The notes beneath the pieces were generated by a model. It saw only the letters and a program-made list of their open reading frames with translations. It was not told where the DNA came from and made no database searches. Below, piece after piece: positions 36,344 to 45,063 of a stretch of 64,000 bases of DNA; position 1 is the first letter of the stretch, and each line of letters starts with the position of its first letter. The position numbers and the translations under genes were made by a program. The stretch lies in contig OZ242384.1 in the NCBI GenBank assembly GCA_965208965.1, forward strand, positions 372,001 through 436,000. Reading direction: 5' to 3'. The stretch is from Bin5 sp965208965 (GTDB lineage: Bacteria > Chloroflexota > Anaerolineae > Caldilineales > Caldilineaceae).

Positions 36344-37024
36344 CTAGCCGGCCTTTCCCTGGCGCAGGGCAAGCCGCAACAGTTCGCTTTCTGAAAGGTA
36401 GGGCTGGATACTGGCGGCAAACTCTGCCACGGTCTCGGCTACCGTCGCGGTTGATGTGTCCAGCTTGAATTTCTGACGTATGAGCGAGTGATCGTACTCT
36501 TCTTCGAAGCGCTGGTTGATGTGCTCGACATCGGCTTCAGGAACGACGGGATAGGGATGGGGGCTTTCGGCCATGCGCTTGCGGATCACGTTGGGCGCGG
36601 CCTCCACAAGGATGAGGACAGCGTCGGGCCTGAACTGGAGGATGCGCTGTTCGAGATTGCGGGAGATCACTGTGCGGTCACCGTCCTGGCCGCGGCCGCC
36701 GTAGCCGTAGTACTTGGGGCCGTAGACCAACTCGTCGAAATAGAGGCCGATGCCCATGAAGTTTTCGTCGGAGCCGGAGGCCCAGGGCGTGTGATAGTAG
36801 AGGTTGTGCCGCTGGATCACCTCGGTCAGGCGGGGGCTGAGCTGCTGGAAGGCGGCGATATCTTCGAGCGTCAGCTCGGGGCCGTGAGGCTTGGTATCGG
36901 GCAATTTGTAATGGTCGTGAATCAGTTTGAACTCGGTGCCCAGGGACTCTTTGGTCCAGTCGTTGATGGCGTGGGCCAGGGTAGTGGTGCCGGCGTACTC
37001 GCAACCGATGAGAATCAGGTACAT
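36344..37024 (-). CDS. P-loop nucleoside/nucleotide kinase-like protein with altered Walker A
   Basis: 226 residues; ATG with TTAGGAGGAA. The N-terminus M-Y-L-I-L-I-G-C-E-Y-A-G-T-T-T-L-A has the strand-loop-helix of a P-loop kinase, but the invariant Walker A lysine is Thr (G-C-E-Y-A-G-T-T, residues 8-15). A later D-A-V-L-I-L-V-E-A resembles the Walker B-like strand of nucleoside kinases, and R-K-R-M a lid helix. Either the protein binds nucleotide differently or it is inactive. Function unknown. Confidence 0.6.
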   Translation of the reverse strand: MYLILIGCEYAGTTTLAHAINDWTKESLGTEFKLIHDHYKLPDTKPHGPELTLEDIAAFQQLSPRLTEVIQRHNLYYHTPWASGSDENFMGIGLYFDELVYGPKYYGYGGRGQDGDRTVISRNLEQRILQFRPDAVLILVEAAPNVIRKRMAESPHPYPVVPEADVEHINQRFEEEYDHSLIRQKFKLDTSTATVAETVAEFAASIQPYLSESELLRLALRQGKAG

Positions 37025-37083
37025 GGTAAATTCCTCCTAAAATGTCGTTGCCCAGACAGCCGGCAGTGTTGGACCGGGAAGAT

Positions 37084-38097
37084 CTAGTTTATGCCGAGTG
37101 TCTGAAGAAGCCCTTTGATGTAGCCGACAGAGTACAGGAGTCCGTGGTGGACTCGCTCCCGATCATAGATGGTATGGGGGAAATGGCCCGGGATGAGGGC
37201 ACCGTCGAAGCCCACTTCCCTGAAGGTCTTAAAAATCTCCAGGAAGTCACAGTCGGCCTCTTCGAGGAAGCATTCGCGGAAATCGGGGGCGACGCCCTGA
37301 ACGCCCTGGACGTGGCCGTAGACTATCTGCCCGCGGCTGCCGAAACGGCGGATGGCGGCGTGGATATCGACGTTCATGGCGGTCCAGTTGCCGAGGCAGA
37401 AGTTCAGGCCGCTAGCGGGGCTGTTTGCGATGTCCATGGCGCGCTGGAAGCCGGCCGGATTGCAGAACAGTCGCGGGATGCCGCCCAGCTTTTCAACGGG
37501 CGGGTCGTCGGGATGGAGAGCCAGTCTGACGCCGGCCTCTTCAGCTACAGGGACGATCGCCTTAGTGAAGTATTCGTAGTTGCTCCACATCTCCTCGCGG
37601 CTGTACTCACGATCGCGAAAGAGAGGGCCGCGATCTGCCACATCCTGTTCAAACCTGCTGACCTGGGCATTGCCGCGGCCGGGCGTGGTGAGCGAGGTAC
37701 GCCAGGAGTTGCGGGTGACGCCCGGCTGATTCACCATCCAGTGGTAGCCATAGAAGGGAATGCCGGCCCGGCCCATGTTGCGAATGGTCTCAGCGACGTT
37801 TTCGATCTGCTGGTCGCGGCCGTCCTGACCCAGAACGATCTTTTCATAGCACCAGTTGGGCAGAGGGTTTTCTATCGAGACGAGTTTGAGGCCGGCGTCT
37901 TCGCATTGGGTGCGCGCCCACAGCAGGGTTTGGAAATCCCAGAAGGCGCCCGGATTGGCGGCCGCATCGGGTGAGAAGCGTGTCCGATGTTCGGGATGGG
38001 AGGTGGAACTGATGGCGACGTCAGGAATGTCGTACTGTTTGAGAAAGGTGAGGAAGTTATCGTGGTCGGGCAGGCCTGCATACATACAGATTCTCAT
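37084..38097 (-). CDS. mannonate dehydratase-like TIM-barrel protein (UxuA family)
   Basis: 337 residues from the ATG at 38097 (CCGGAG upstream; then M-R-I-C-M-Y-A-G). The UxuA hallmark A-L-H-P-D-D-P-P followed by G-I-P-R-L-F is clear, and later I-V-Y-G-H-V-Q-G and D-F-L-E-I-F-K-T-F fit the metal-binding strands. UxuA dehydrates D-mannonate to 2-keto-3-deoxygluconate in hexuronate breakdown. The protein is somewhat short and no uxaB/uxaC/kdgK gene lies nearby, so another sugar acid may be the substrate. Confidence 0.8.
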   Translation of the reverse strand: MRICMYAGLPDHDNFLTFLKQYDIPDVAISSTSHPEHRTRFSPDAAANPGAFWDFQTLLWARTQCEDAGLKLVSIENPLPNWCYEKIVLGQDGRDQQIENVAETIRNMGRAGIPFYGYHWMVNQPGVTRNSWRTSLTTPGRGNAQVSRFEQDVADRGPLFRDREYSREEMWSNYEYFTKAIVPVAEEAGVRLALHPDDPPVEKLGGIPRLFCNPAGFQRAMDIANSPASGLNFCLGNWTAMNVDIHAAIRRFGSRGQIVYGHVQGVQGVAPDFRECFLEEADCDFLEIFKTFREVGFDGALIPGHFPHTIYDRERVHHGLLYSVGYIKGLLQTLGIN

Positions 38098-38207
38098 TTT
38101 CGGCTCCGGTTGCAATCAGGGTGAGAATGCGATTATGGCTTGTCGAATCACACAGTACTAAGAGAAAACGCTTGTGGACGGGCCGGGCAGGCACGTCGCC
38201 TGGGTTG

Positions 38208-39215
38208 CTAGGGCAGACGGTAGATCAGCTCCGGTTGCGCGGTCTGCATCCTAGTGGGCGGCAGGCCGGCCAGCATGGTCTCCAGGTCGTCGACGACCAT
38301 GCGACCGATATTGTGCATGTCCTGCCAGACGGAGCCGGCGCGATGGGCGGAGAGAATCGTGTTGGGGGCGCGGCGGATGGGATGATCGGCTGCCAGGGGT
38401 TCTTGCGGGAAGACGTCGATGGCGGCACGGAAACTGCCTTGATGAAGAAGGTCGGTGAGCGCGTCAAAATCGACCAGGTGGGAGCGGCTGATGAGGACGA
38501 GGACAGCGTCGGACCTGATCAGCGAGAGCAGCTTTCGGTCGAGCATGGCTTTATTTTCATTGGACGGGATGGCCAGCACAAAGATGACACGTGATTCTGA
38601 AAGAAGGTCCTGGAGGGCGACAGGTGTGCAGCCGCGTTCGCTGATATAGCTGGCAGGCAGCCATGGATCATAGACTTGAATGGGGCAGTGGAAGGGTGCC
38701 AGCAGCGGACAGAGTGATTGGGCGAGACCGCCGAAGCCGATAAGGCCGACGGGCTGGTCGTAGAGTGTGAAGGCGGTGCTGTTGCTGGGGTAAAGGTAGA
38801 GTTCCTCGCCGGCGACGAAGTCGCGGTGTGCGCTGACGATGCCGCGAGCGGCGGCGATGGCCATTCCGAGCGCCATTTCGGCAACCATGGGGCCGTAGGC
38901 AGGGGCGCAGCTGAGGACGCGGATGCCGCGCGCGAAGCAGGTCTTATAGTCCAAGTGCTCGGGGCTGGGATGGCGTCCACCGGTCTCCATAATTGCCCGC
39001 AGGTTGGGCATGTCGTCCAGTGATCTGCGCCGCCAGGAGGAGGTAATGATGGCGTAGGCGTCTCCACAGGCGCGGGCGAATTCGGATTCTGGAATGTCTT
39101 CGTCCTTGCCCCAGATCACGTCGACCAGATCATGGAGCCTCTCCTCTTCCTGGCCTGACATGACCATATCGAGAGGACGAGGGAATGGATTCAGAATCAC
39201 TTTTTCTTTGGCCAT
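38208..39215 (-). CDS. D-2-hydroxyacid dehydrogenase family NAD-binding protein
   Basis: 335 residues. The NAD-binding fold has G-L-I-G-F-G-G-L-A (about residue 155). The three catalytic residues of the family are visible: Arg in L-I-S-R-S-H-L-V-D, Glu in F-P-Q-E-P-L and His in S-A-H-R-A-G-S. It reduces 2-keto acids or oxidises 2-hydroxyacids. First gene of the operon with the UxuA-like protein, P-loop protein and amidohydrolase. Confidence 0.87.
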   Translation of the reverse strand: MAKEKVILNPFPRPLDMVMSGQEEERLHDLVDVIWGKDEDIPESEFARACGDAYAIITSSWRRRSLDDMPNLRAIMETGGRHPSPEHLDYKTCFARGIRVLSCAPAYGPMVAEMALGMAIAAARGIVSAHRDFVAGEELYLYPSNSTAFTLYDQPVGLIGFGGLAQSLCPLLAPFHCPIQVYDPWLPASYISERGCTPVALQDLLSESRVIFVLAIPSNENKAMLDRKLLSLIRSDAVLVLISRSHLVDFDALTDLLHQGSFRAAIDVFPQEPLAADHPIRRAPNTILSAHRAGSVWQDMHNIGRMVVDDLETMLAGLPPTRMQTAQPELIYRLP

Positions 39216-39392
39216 TGAGCGAAATTCTCCGAGGTGAAACTGTGGTGCGCCGCCAGTCTCGTATGCTACGTCCGGCGCAGGCCTTTGCGCGAGAGATGGG
39301 AACTGCCGTAGACTAGCTAGAGTTTCGAGGCTGCTCCAAACGCCCCGCCGGCATTGGTTAGCAAGGACTGCGGAAAGGAGGTCCTAATCGCT

Positions 39393-40283
39393 ATGTCTGT
39401 GCAACAAGAGTATGCAGAGTTTCCCAGTCACACGGTCTCCTATGAAATTATGACCAATGCGGACAACGAAGACAAGGAGCGCAGCTTTACGGTGCTGGCA
39501 ACGGCGCAAGAGATCGAGCAGCTGGCCGAGCAGGGGTACCTAATACGAGAGGCGCTCTTTCAGGGCGAGCAGCTAGAGCGCCTGCGCTGCGCCCTCGACG
39601 AGATTGAAGCTTCCGAGGTGACCTCCGACCCTCCCCCAAACGGCGAAAAGGCGGCACCGTCCTCGGTGGTCAGCCGCTCGAAGCGGTTCGGCGGCTGGTT
39701 CCCGCGTTATTTGATGGACAAGCACCCGGCATTTCTGGAACTGATCGAATTTCAGCCGACTCTTTCGGTCGCCCGTGCGGTGTTGGGGCCATTTGTACGC
39801 ATCCGCCAGTTGGGCGGACGGGTCAGCTATCCAGGCGAACCGAATCAGGAGACCCAATGGCATCTGCACCGGCGCACCGTTCCCAAACCGTTGCCGGCCT
39901 TCTTCTCCTTTCCCCACACTCTAGACTGCCTGATCTATCTGGATGAACTCAACGATGCCAATGGAACGCTGGCGATAGTACCGGGATCGCATTTGCGTAT
40001 ACACGATCCGCTGCCGGCCGATTGTTTCGACGATTTGCCGGGGCAGAATATCGTGCACGGGCCGGCAGGGACATGTATCATCATGCACAGTAACCTCTGG
40101 CACAGAGCCTTGCCGACGCGGCCGGACGGCGAAAAGCGCCGCCTGCTAATTCTCTGCTACGGTCCAACCTGGATGCGATATTCTCCCTTTGGCGTCAAAC
40201 CGGAGAACAGTCTGGTCGATGCGCTTTTGGAAGGGGCAACCCCGGAAACAAAGGAGCTGCTGGGAATCGGAGGTTACCAGTAA
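39393..40283 (+). CDS. phytanoyl-CoA dioxygenase (PhyH)-family protein with HxH metal motif
   Basis: 296 residues from the ATG at 39393, after AAAGGAGG. The double-stranded beta-helix pattern of PhyH Fe(II)/2-oxoglutarate oxygenases is present: Q-W-H-L-H (His157, His159), I-Y-L-D-E-L, G-T-L-A-I-V-P-G-S-H, distal N-L-W-H (His237) and a 2-oxoglutarate-binding Arg near 249. The usual metal motif is H-x-D; here it reads H-x-H. Divergent from the dehydrogenase gene at 38208. Substrate unknown. Confidence 0.82.
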   Translation: MSVQQEYAEFPSHTVSYEIMTNADNEDKERSFTVLATAQEIEQLAEQGYLIREALFQGEQLERLRCALDEIEASEVTSDPPPNGEKAAPSSVVSRSKRFGGWFPRYLMDKHPAFLELIEFQPTLSVARAVLGPFVRIRQLGGRVSYPGEPNQETQWHLHRRTVPKPLPAFFSFPHTLDCLIYLDELNDANGTLAIVPGSHLRIHDPLPADCFDDLPGQNIVHGPAGTCIIMHSNLWHRALPTRPDGEKRRLLILCYGPTWMRYSPFGVKPENSLVDALLEGATPETKELLGIGGYQ

Positions 40284-40289
40284 ACGCGT

Positions 40290-41045
40290 TCAGCCGCGCC
40301 CTACATACGGCATCTGATTGGCCATGACGGTCAGAGTGAGTACATTGGTATCCAGAGGCAGGCTATCCATGTAGAGGATGGTTTGGGCAACCCCGTCGGA
40401 GTCCATGTTCGGTTCGACCATGACGGACCCGTTGGCCTGTGGAATGCCGGTACGCATGCGTGCGGTCATTTCGGTGGCGGCGTTGCCGATATCGATCTGG
40501 CCGCAGCAGATGTTGTAGGCGCGCCCGTCCAGAGACGTGGATTTGGTGAGGCCGGTAATGGCGTGTTTGGTGGAAGTGTAGGGGGCCGAGTTGGGGCGGG
40601 GGGTATGCGCCGATATCGAACCATTGTTGATGATGCGGCCGCCCTGGGGCGTCTGATTTTTCATGATGCGGAAGGCCCGCTGCGAACAGAGGAAGACGCC
40701 GGTCAGGTTTACGTCGACGACGGATTTCCAGTCTTCGTAGGAGATTTCGTCAAAATCAGCGCGAGGGGCTCCGCGACCGGCATTGTTGAAGAGGAGGTCG
40801 AGGCGGCCGAAAGCTTTGATGGTGCGGTCGAACAGCGCATCTACGGCGGCGGGATCGGTGACATCAGTTTGTACGACCAAAGCCCGCTCGCCAGCGCCGG
40901 ATTCTGCGGCAGTTTCTTCGAGGCGGTCGAGGCGGCGGCCCGCCAGAGCGACGGAGTATCCTTCTGCGAGCAGAAGCAGGGCCGTGCGTTTGCCGATGCC
41001 GGAGCCTGCTCCGGTGATGATAGCGACTCTGCCGGAGGTGGTCAT
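40290..41045 (-). CDS. short-chain dehydrogenase/reductase (SDR)
   Basis: 251 residues from the ATG at 41045 with AAAGGAG upstream. Classical SDR: G-A-G-S-G-I-G-K at the N-terminus, N-N-A-G near residue 90, catalytic Ser in N-G-S-I-S and Y-T-S-T-K. NAD(P)-dependent oxidation or reduction of an alcohol or ketone. It converges on the PhyH gene with a six-base gap and diverges from the FAH-family gene. Confidence 0.9.
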   Translation of the reverse strand: MTTSGRVAIITGAGSGIGKRTALLLLAEGYSVALAGRRLDRLEETAAESGAGERALVVQTDVTDPAAVDALFDRTIKAFGRLDLLFNNAGRGAPRADFDEISYEDWKSVVDVNLTGVFLCSQRAFRIMKNQTPQGGRIINNGSISAHTPRPNSAPYTSTKHAITGLTKSTSLDGRAYNICCGQIDIGNAATEMTARMRTGIPQANGSVMVEPNMDSDGVAQTILYMDSLPLDTNVLTLTVMANQMPYVGRG

Positions 41046-41288
41046 ATTTGTGTGCTCCTTTGTAATCGTGGATAGTGGTTCACGGCCAGTGGATTCTGGC
41101 AGCAACCGTGATGTCTGCTTCGTTGCCAGCCTTAGAGTGCCGTTGGGCACAGTCTATCACGGCTGCAACCCTTTTCCTACTCATTGAAAGGGGGAGGCCC
41201 CGCTAGAGAGAAGGCCAAAAAAGGATGTAAGCAGGACAGAAACATAGAAGGAAACAACAGAACACCTTTTCAAGGAGGAGTATCAGAA

Positions 41289-42062
41289 ATGAAGATATTG
41301 CGATACAGTGCAGACGATGCGGTTCGTTACGGCATTCTGGAGGATGACGGCACCGTCCGCCAGTTGACGTCCTGTCCGTGGGACAGCATGGAAGAGAGCG
41401 GCGAGACAACGCACGTGGATGACGTACGGGTGCTGGCGCCGGTCGGAAAGCCGAGGTTGATAGGGGTGGGGTTGAACTACCTGGCCCATGCAGAAGAGGG
41501 CGGACAGACGCCGCCGGACCAGCCGATGCTGTTCATGCTGCCCTCGACAGCTATTCTGGACCCGGAGGAGGCGATCGTGTACCCGAAGCAGGGGCAGAAC
41601 GTCCACTATGAGGGCGAACTGACAGTCGTCATTGGCAAGGAGGCGCGCCGGGTCACGGAGGCGGAGGCGTTGGACTGTGTTTTTGGGTACACCTGTGGAA
41701 ACGATGTGAGCGAACGGGTGATTCAGGCGAATGAGATGGCCAACGGCTGCATGCTGATCGGCAAGGGGTTCGATACGTTCAAACCGATTGGTCCTTACAT
41801 AGCGACCGGTCTTGATTCGACGAATCTTGAGCTGACAACGCGATTGAACGGAGAGGTCAAACAGCACACAAACACGGATGACCTGATCTTTACGGTGGCG
41901 CAGCTGATCGCCTATATCAGCGAGGCGATAACGCTGCTACCGGGTGACGTGATTATGACGGGTACGCCGTCGGGTGTCGGGCCGGTTCAGCCGGGCGATG
42001 TGGTGGAGATCGAGATCTCGGGGATTGGCGTGCTGCGAAACACGGTGGTGGCGGAAAGTTAA
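41289..42062 (+). CDS. fumarylacetoacetate hydrolase-family protein
   Basis: 257 residues from the ATG at 41289, after CAAGGAGGAG. The FAH fold's metal ligands are visible in Y-E-G-E-L-T-V-V-I-G and G-N-D-V-S-E-R, with the family ending V-I-M-T-G-T-P-S-G-V-G-P-V-Q-P-G-D. Members cleave or decarboxylate 2-keto-3-deoxy sugar acids and acylpyruvates. Given the nearby UxuA-like and hydroxyacid dehydrogenase genes, a 2-keto-3-deoxy sugar acid is plausible. Confidence 0.9.
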   Translation: MKILRYSADDAVRYGILEDDGTVRQLTSCPWDSMEESGETTHVDDVRVLAPVGKPRLIGVGLNYLAHAEEGGQTPPDQPMLFMLPSTAILDPEEAIVYPKQGQNVHYEGELTVVIGKEARRVTEAEALDCVFGYTCGNDVSERVIQANEMANGCMLIGKGFDTFKPIGPYIATGLDSTNLELTTRLNGEVKQHTNTDDLIFTVAQLIAYISEAITLLPGDVIMTGTPSGVGPVQPGDVVEIEISGIGVLRNTVVAES

Positions 42063-42085
42063 TCGGAGTCAGTGGTGTTGTGACG

Positions 42086-42721
42086 TCACGCGGCTTCCCA
42101 GTTGTCTGGCAAGACGGGAAGTTTCCACTGGGCAGGTGGACGCCAGGCAGCCCAGTCTTGAAGCTGCTGGCGGCGAGACGTTACACACTCGCTGGCGAGG
42201 CGGCGCGTCTCCAACCGGATCTGTTCTCCCTGAGCAGTTGTGAACAGACCTAATTCGATCGCGACTGCCAGCTCATCTTCGTCTTTCAGTCGCCAAGTAC
42301 TGAGGTCGGGGTCAATCGCCGCATCAAGAGCGTAGTCGGTAGTGTCGAAACCTAGCGCGGTACGAATGAGGGGCAGTTCCGGATTGACTTTCCAGCCAAG
42401 GTGGGTCCAGTCCGGGGCAGACCAGATTGTCCAGATGGAGCAGGCCTCGCCCGGCACGGTCGCCCAGAGGTGGTGTTGTCCGGCCCACTCGTAGAGTTTC
42501 AATTTCCACGCGCCGCTTGCGGCCACATGCAAGTGCTCTTCGCGGGTGCAGATTGGTCCAGAGAACTTAGTGCCGGGGGCGATGTATAGGGACACCAGGT
42601 CGCTGCCGTCTTCAACAATGGTAGCCGGGATTGCGGCCCAGACGCCGCCTGACCAGAGTTGGCGGAATACAACGTGGTCGCCTGTGGACCAACGGGATGG
42701 GCATGTATTCGGGAATGTCAA
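42086..42721 (-). CDS. DUF402-domain protein
   Basis: 211 residues. The C-terminal half has the DUF402 pattern L-D-A-A-I-D-P-D-L-S-T-W-R-L-K-D-E-D-E-L, with acidic residues that bind a divalent cation in FomD and related phosphate hydrolases. The only in-frame start available is TTG at 42721, because a stop lies 15-18 bases upstream; no good ribosome site is seen. Convergent with the FAH-family gene. Confidence 0.7.
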   Translation of the reverse strand: MTFPNTCPSRWSTGDHVVFRQLWSGGVWAAIPATIVEDGSDLVSLYIAPGTKFSGPICTREEHLHVAASGAWKLKLYEWAGQHHLWATVPGEACSIWTIWSAPDWTHLGWKVNPELPLIRTALGFDTTDYALDAAIDPDLSTWRLKDEDELAVAIELGLFTTAQGEQIRLETRRLASECVTSRRQQLQDWAAWRPPAQWKLPVLPDNWEAA

Positions 42722-42748
42722 GGGGCGACGTCTTCGATCATTTCATGA

Positions 42749-43495
42749 TCATTCGTGTACACCTGAAGAGCAACTCAGGCTGGCGAAAGAGGCCAAGAGT
42801 GACTGCGGAGAGGAAGCGAATTTTTCCATGGCCTCCTTCATTCGCTCCATTTGGGCTTTCTGACCTTTAACCTGATTTACTTCGAAAAGGGGTGCGCTCC
42901 CGAAGCAAAAGGAGCGTGCAACTGGGAATTCGGATAAGGATGCCAGGTAGTCGCCGCAGTTGGTTGCACCTGCTGACGAGTCGAAATTCAGCGTCAAGCG
43001 GGCCGCCAAGTCGTGTATGACCGTCAAGTAGGGAAACTGGACGTTTTCCAGGCCCTTTGCTTCGGCAGCAAACGCCTCGACAAATTCTGTCACTTCCGCT
43101 CTATTCTCGATACACAGGCGTTCAGCGGTGGCAAAGGCGTTCATGTATATTGCGGCTATTATGTGGTCATCCATGGTCACGTCCGGGATTTCTCCTTTTT
43201 CAAGAGTCTTCCCTAAACCCAGTGACCCGTCATCTTCCATTGCGGTCATCGCCCAAAGTTGCAACCAATAATCGTTTTTCATCTGCTCTGTGCCCAAGGC
43301 AGAGACAGACTCACCTTGCGCGTTGAAAAAGAGAACGGGCACCTCATCAAGATACTGTAACGAGTTGAGGTGTTGGGCAAAACGAGGCGGGATTTCAACC
43401 GGCTCATTTGGGGCTATGAGCGCAAGGGATGCCGGGTCCACGGCGCAGCCCGATAGTAGAATAATCAGACCGTACAAGAGCAGGACTCGTCTCAT
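42749..43495 (-). CDS. hypothetical lipoprotein
   Basis: 248 residues from the ATG at 43495, after AAAGGAGAG. Signal peptide M-R-R-V-L-L-L-Y-G with lipobox L-S-G-C. The mature part is mostly helical, with four cysteines and no family recognised. It may be co-transcribed with the DUF402 gene (27-base gap). Confidence 0.7.
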   Translation of the reverse strand: MRRVLLLYGLIILLSGCAVDPASLALIAPNEPVEIPPRFAQHLNSLQYLDEVPVLFFNAQGESVSALGTEQMKNDYWLQLWAMTAMEDDGSLGLGKTLEKGEIPDVTMDDHIIAAIYMNAFATAERLCIENRAEVTEFVEAFAAEAKGLENVQFPYLTVIHDLAARLTLNFDSSAGATNCGDYLASLSEFPVARSFCFGSAPLFEVNQVKGQKAQMERMKEAMEKFASSPQSLLASFASLSCSSGVHE

Positions 43496-43800
43496 CGTTA
43501 CTCTCCTTTCATTCCTCATATCCTCAACTTCCTACCCTTAGAGACCCCGGCCTCACTACGCTGAAAACAGAAAAACGGTAAGATGCTGTCCTTGAGTGAA
43601 GGGATGGAGCAGACAATGCCTGTTGGGCATGAATGTGTGTTAATTGTAACATGGATAGTAGGGTTCAAACCAGAGAGGGTAACAAGTAAGGCGAGAGGAG
43701 CTGTCACTGCTCACTATGCCCTCAGGCACGATTTGCTGTTGCATGATGCCGGTTGCGGCTGTCAGTAAGAGTGCCGGCAGTAGTTACGGAGATATAGAGG
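43496..43800. other. divergent intergenic region with a palindrome
   Basis: 305 bases between the lipoprotein and methyltransferase genes. A perfect palindrome TGTTA-ATTG-TAACA lies at 43638-43651 and could be an operator. No convincing promoter pair was found. Confidence 0.35.
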
Positions 43801-44505
43801 ATGCCCTTTACAGTCGACGGCGTCGTGCCCTGGGGGAGGACAATGGACGAGTACTGCGGGATGTTCGACCTAGGGGAGCGGGACCTGCGCGGCCGGATTC
43901 TTGGATGCGGGGACGGACCGGCCAGCTTCAATGCGGAGATGACGGCGCAAGGGTACTCGGTCGTTTCGGTCGATCCGCTGTACGCGTTTGGGGAGAAGGT
44001 CATCGAAAAACGCGTCGCAGAGACTTATGACGTTATCCTAGAGCAGTTGGCGCGCAACCGAGATGACTTTGTCTGGACCTACGTGCCGTCACTGCCGGCC
44101 TTGGGTCGGCGAAGGATGTGGGCAATGCGGACCTTTCTGTCCGACTTTTCACGAGGCATTCGGGAAGGACGCTATCTGGATGCCTCGTTGCCCGACCTTC
44201 CTTTTGAGGACAACAGTTTTGACCTCGCGCTCTCTTCCCATTTGCTGTTTCTGTACAGCAAGGAGTTTGACCTGGACTTTCATGTACGGGCGCTGAAGGA
44301 GATGCTGCGGGTTGCCCCGGAGGCGCGGGCTTTTCCCTTGCTGCAGGTTGGGGGCGAGCCGTCACCGCATGTCGAGGGTGCGATTGACGCTTTCACTGCA
44401 CAAGACATTCAGGCTAGAATAGAGGAGGTGCCCTACGAGTTTCAGCGGGGCGGCAGCCGAATGTTACGGCTGCGGAGGCTGAATGGTAAGCAAACGGATG
44501 GTTGA
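43801..44505 (+). CDS. class I SAM-dependent methyltransferase-like protein
   Basis: 234 residues. Motif I reads I-L-G-C-G-D-G-P-A-S-F-N, motif II S-V-V-S-V-D-P-L, and the post-motif strand D-N-S-F-D-L-A-L-S-S-H-L-L-F. The acceptor is unknown. ATG after GGAGATATAGAGG. The cupin gene follows directly. Confidence 0.8.
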   Translation: MPFTVDGVVPWGRTMDEYCGMFDLGERDLRGRILGCGDGPASFNAEMTAQGYSVVSVDPLYAFGEKVIEKRVAETYDVILEQLARNRDDFVWTYVPSLPALGRRRMWAMRTFLSDFSRGIREGRYLDASLPDLPFEDNSFDLALSSHLLFLYSKEFDLDFHVRALKEMLRVAPEARAFPLLQVGGEPSPHVEGAIDAFTAQDIQARIEEVPYEFQRGGSRMLRLRRLNGKQTDG

Positions 44506-44537
44506 CGGTCGGTGTTCAGTATAGGAATTCCAACGCG

Positions 44538-44912
44538 ATGGCGGTTCTGCCACACTCTCACGAAGATTACGATCCCATAAACACGCGCAGTAACATTCCC
44601 GGCGCACGCATTATCACGGGACGCACTTGCGGTGCAACGCAGATGGAACTGTGGGAACAGTATATGCCTCCCGGCGGCGTAATCCCGCTGCACTTCCACG
44701 ACTGTGAGGAGAGCCTGACGTTTCTCAGCGGTGAAGTCGAAGTCACACTGGGCGAGGAACGTCACCGGATCGGCGCCGATACAACGGTGTTTGTCCCAGA
44801 GGGCGAACTGCACGGTGTCCGCAATGTGGGAGATGTTCCGGTGCGTCTGATCGCTGTCTTTGCCCGCGCTGCACCGGCTATCCTCTATCCAGCCACCCGT
44901 GTGACAGAATAA
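44538..44912 (+). CDS. single-domain cupin protein
   Basis: 124 residues from the ATG at 44538; a TTG at 44502 overlapping the methyltransferase stop is possible but the first homologous block begins later. Cupin motif 1 reads P-L-H-F-H-D-C-E-E-S-L-T-F-L-S-G and motif 2 P-E-G-E-L-H-G-V-R-N, giving the three His and one Glu metal ligands. Possible roles are sugar isomerase, small oxygenase or metal-bound sensor. Confidence 0.8.
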   Translation: MAVLPHSHEDYDPINTRSNIPGARIITGRTCGATQMELWEQYMPPGGVIPLHFHDCEESLTFLSGEVEVTLGEERHRIGADTTVFVPEGELHGVRNVGDVPVRLIAVFARAAPAILYPATRVTE

Positions 44913-44949
44913 ACACAGTTTTAGAGCGCTATTTGAATTGTTGGAATGG

Positions 44950-44958
44950 TGCTATAAT
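44950..44958 (+). promoter_or_regulatory. extended -10 promoter of the BMP-type importer operon
   Basis: TG-C-TATAAT is an exact extended -10 element, giving a start near 44965 and a leader of about 100 bases. No good -35 box is seen at normal spacing, as expected for extended -10 promoters. Confidence 0.6.
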
Positions 44959-45063
44959 CGGGACAGTCCTGCCATCATGATGGCAACTGTGCGCAATGCG
45001 GCGGCAATGCGTATGGCGGACAGTCCCCTAAAAGCGCACCGGCAACGCGCTACTGAGTAAAGG

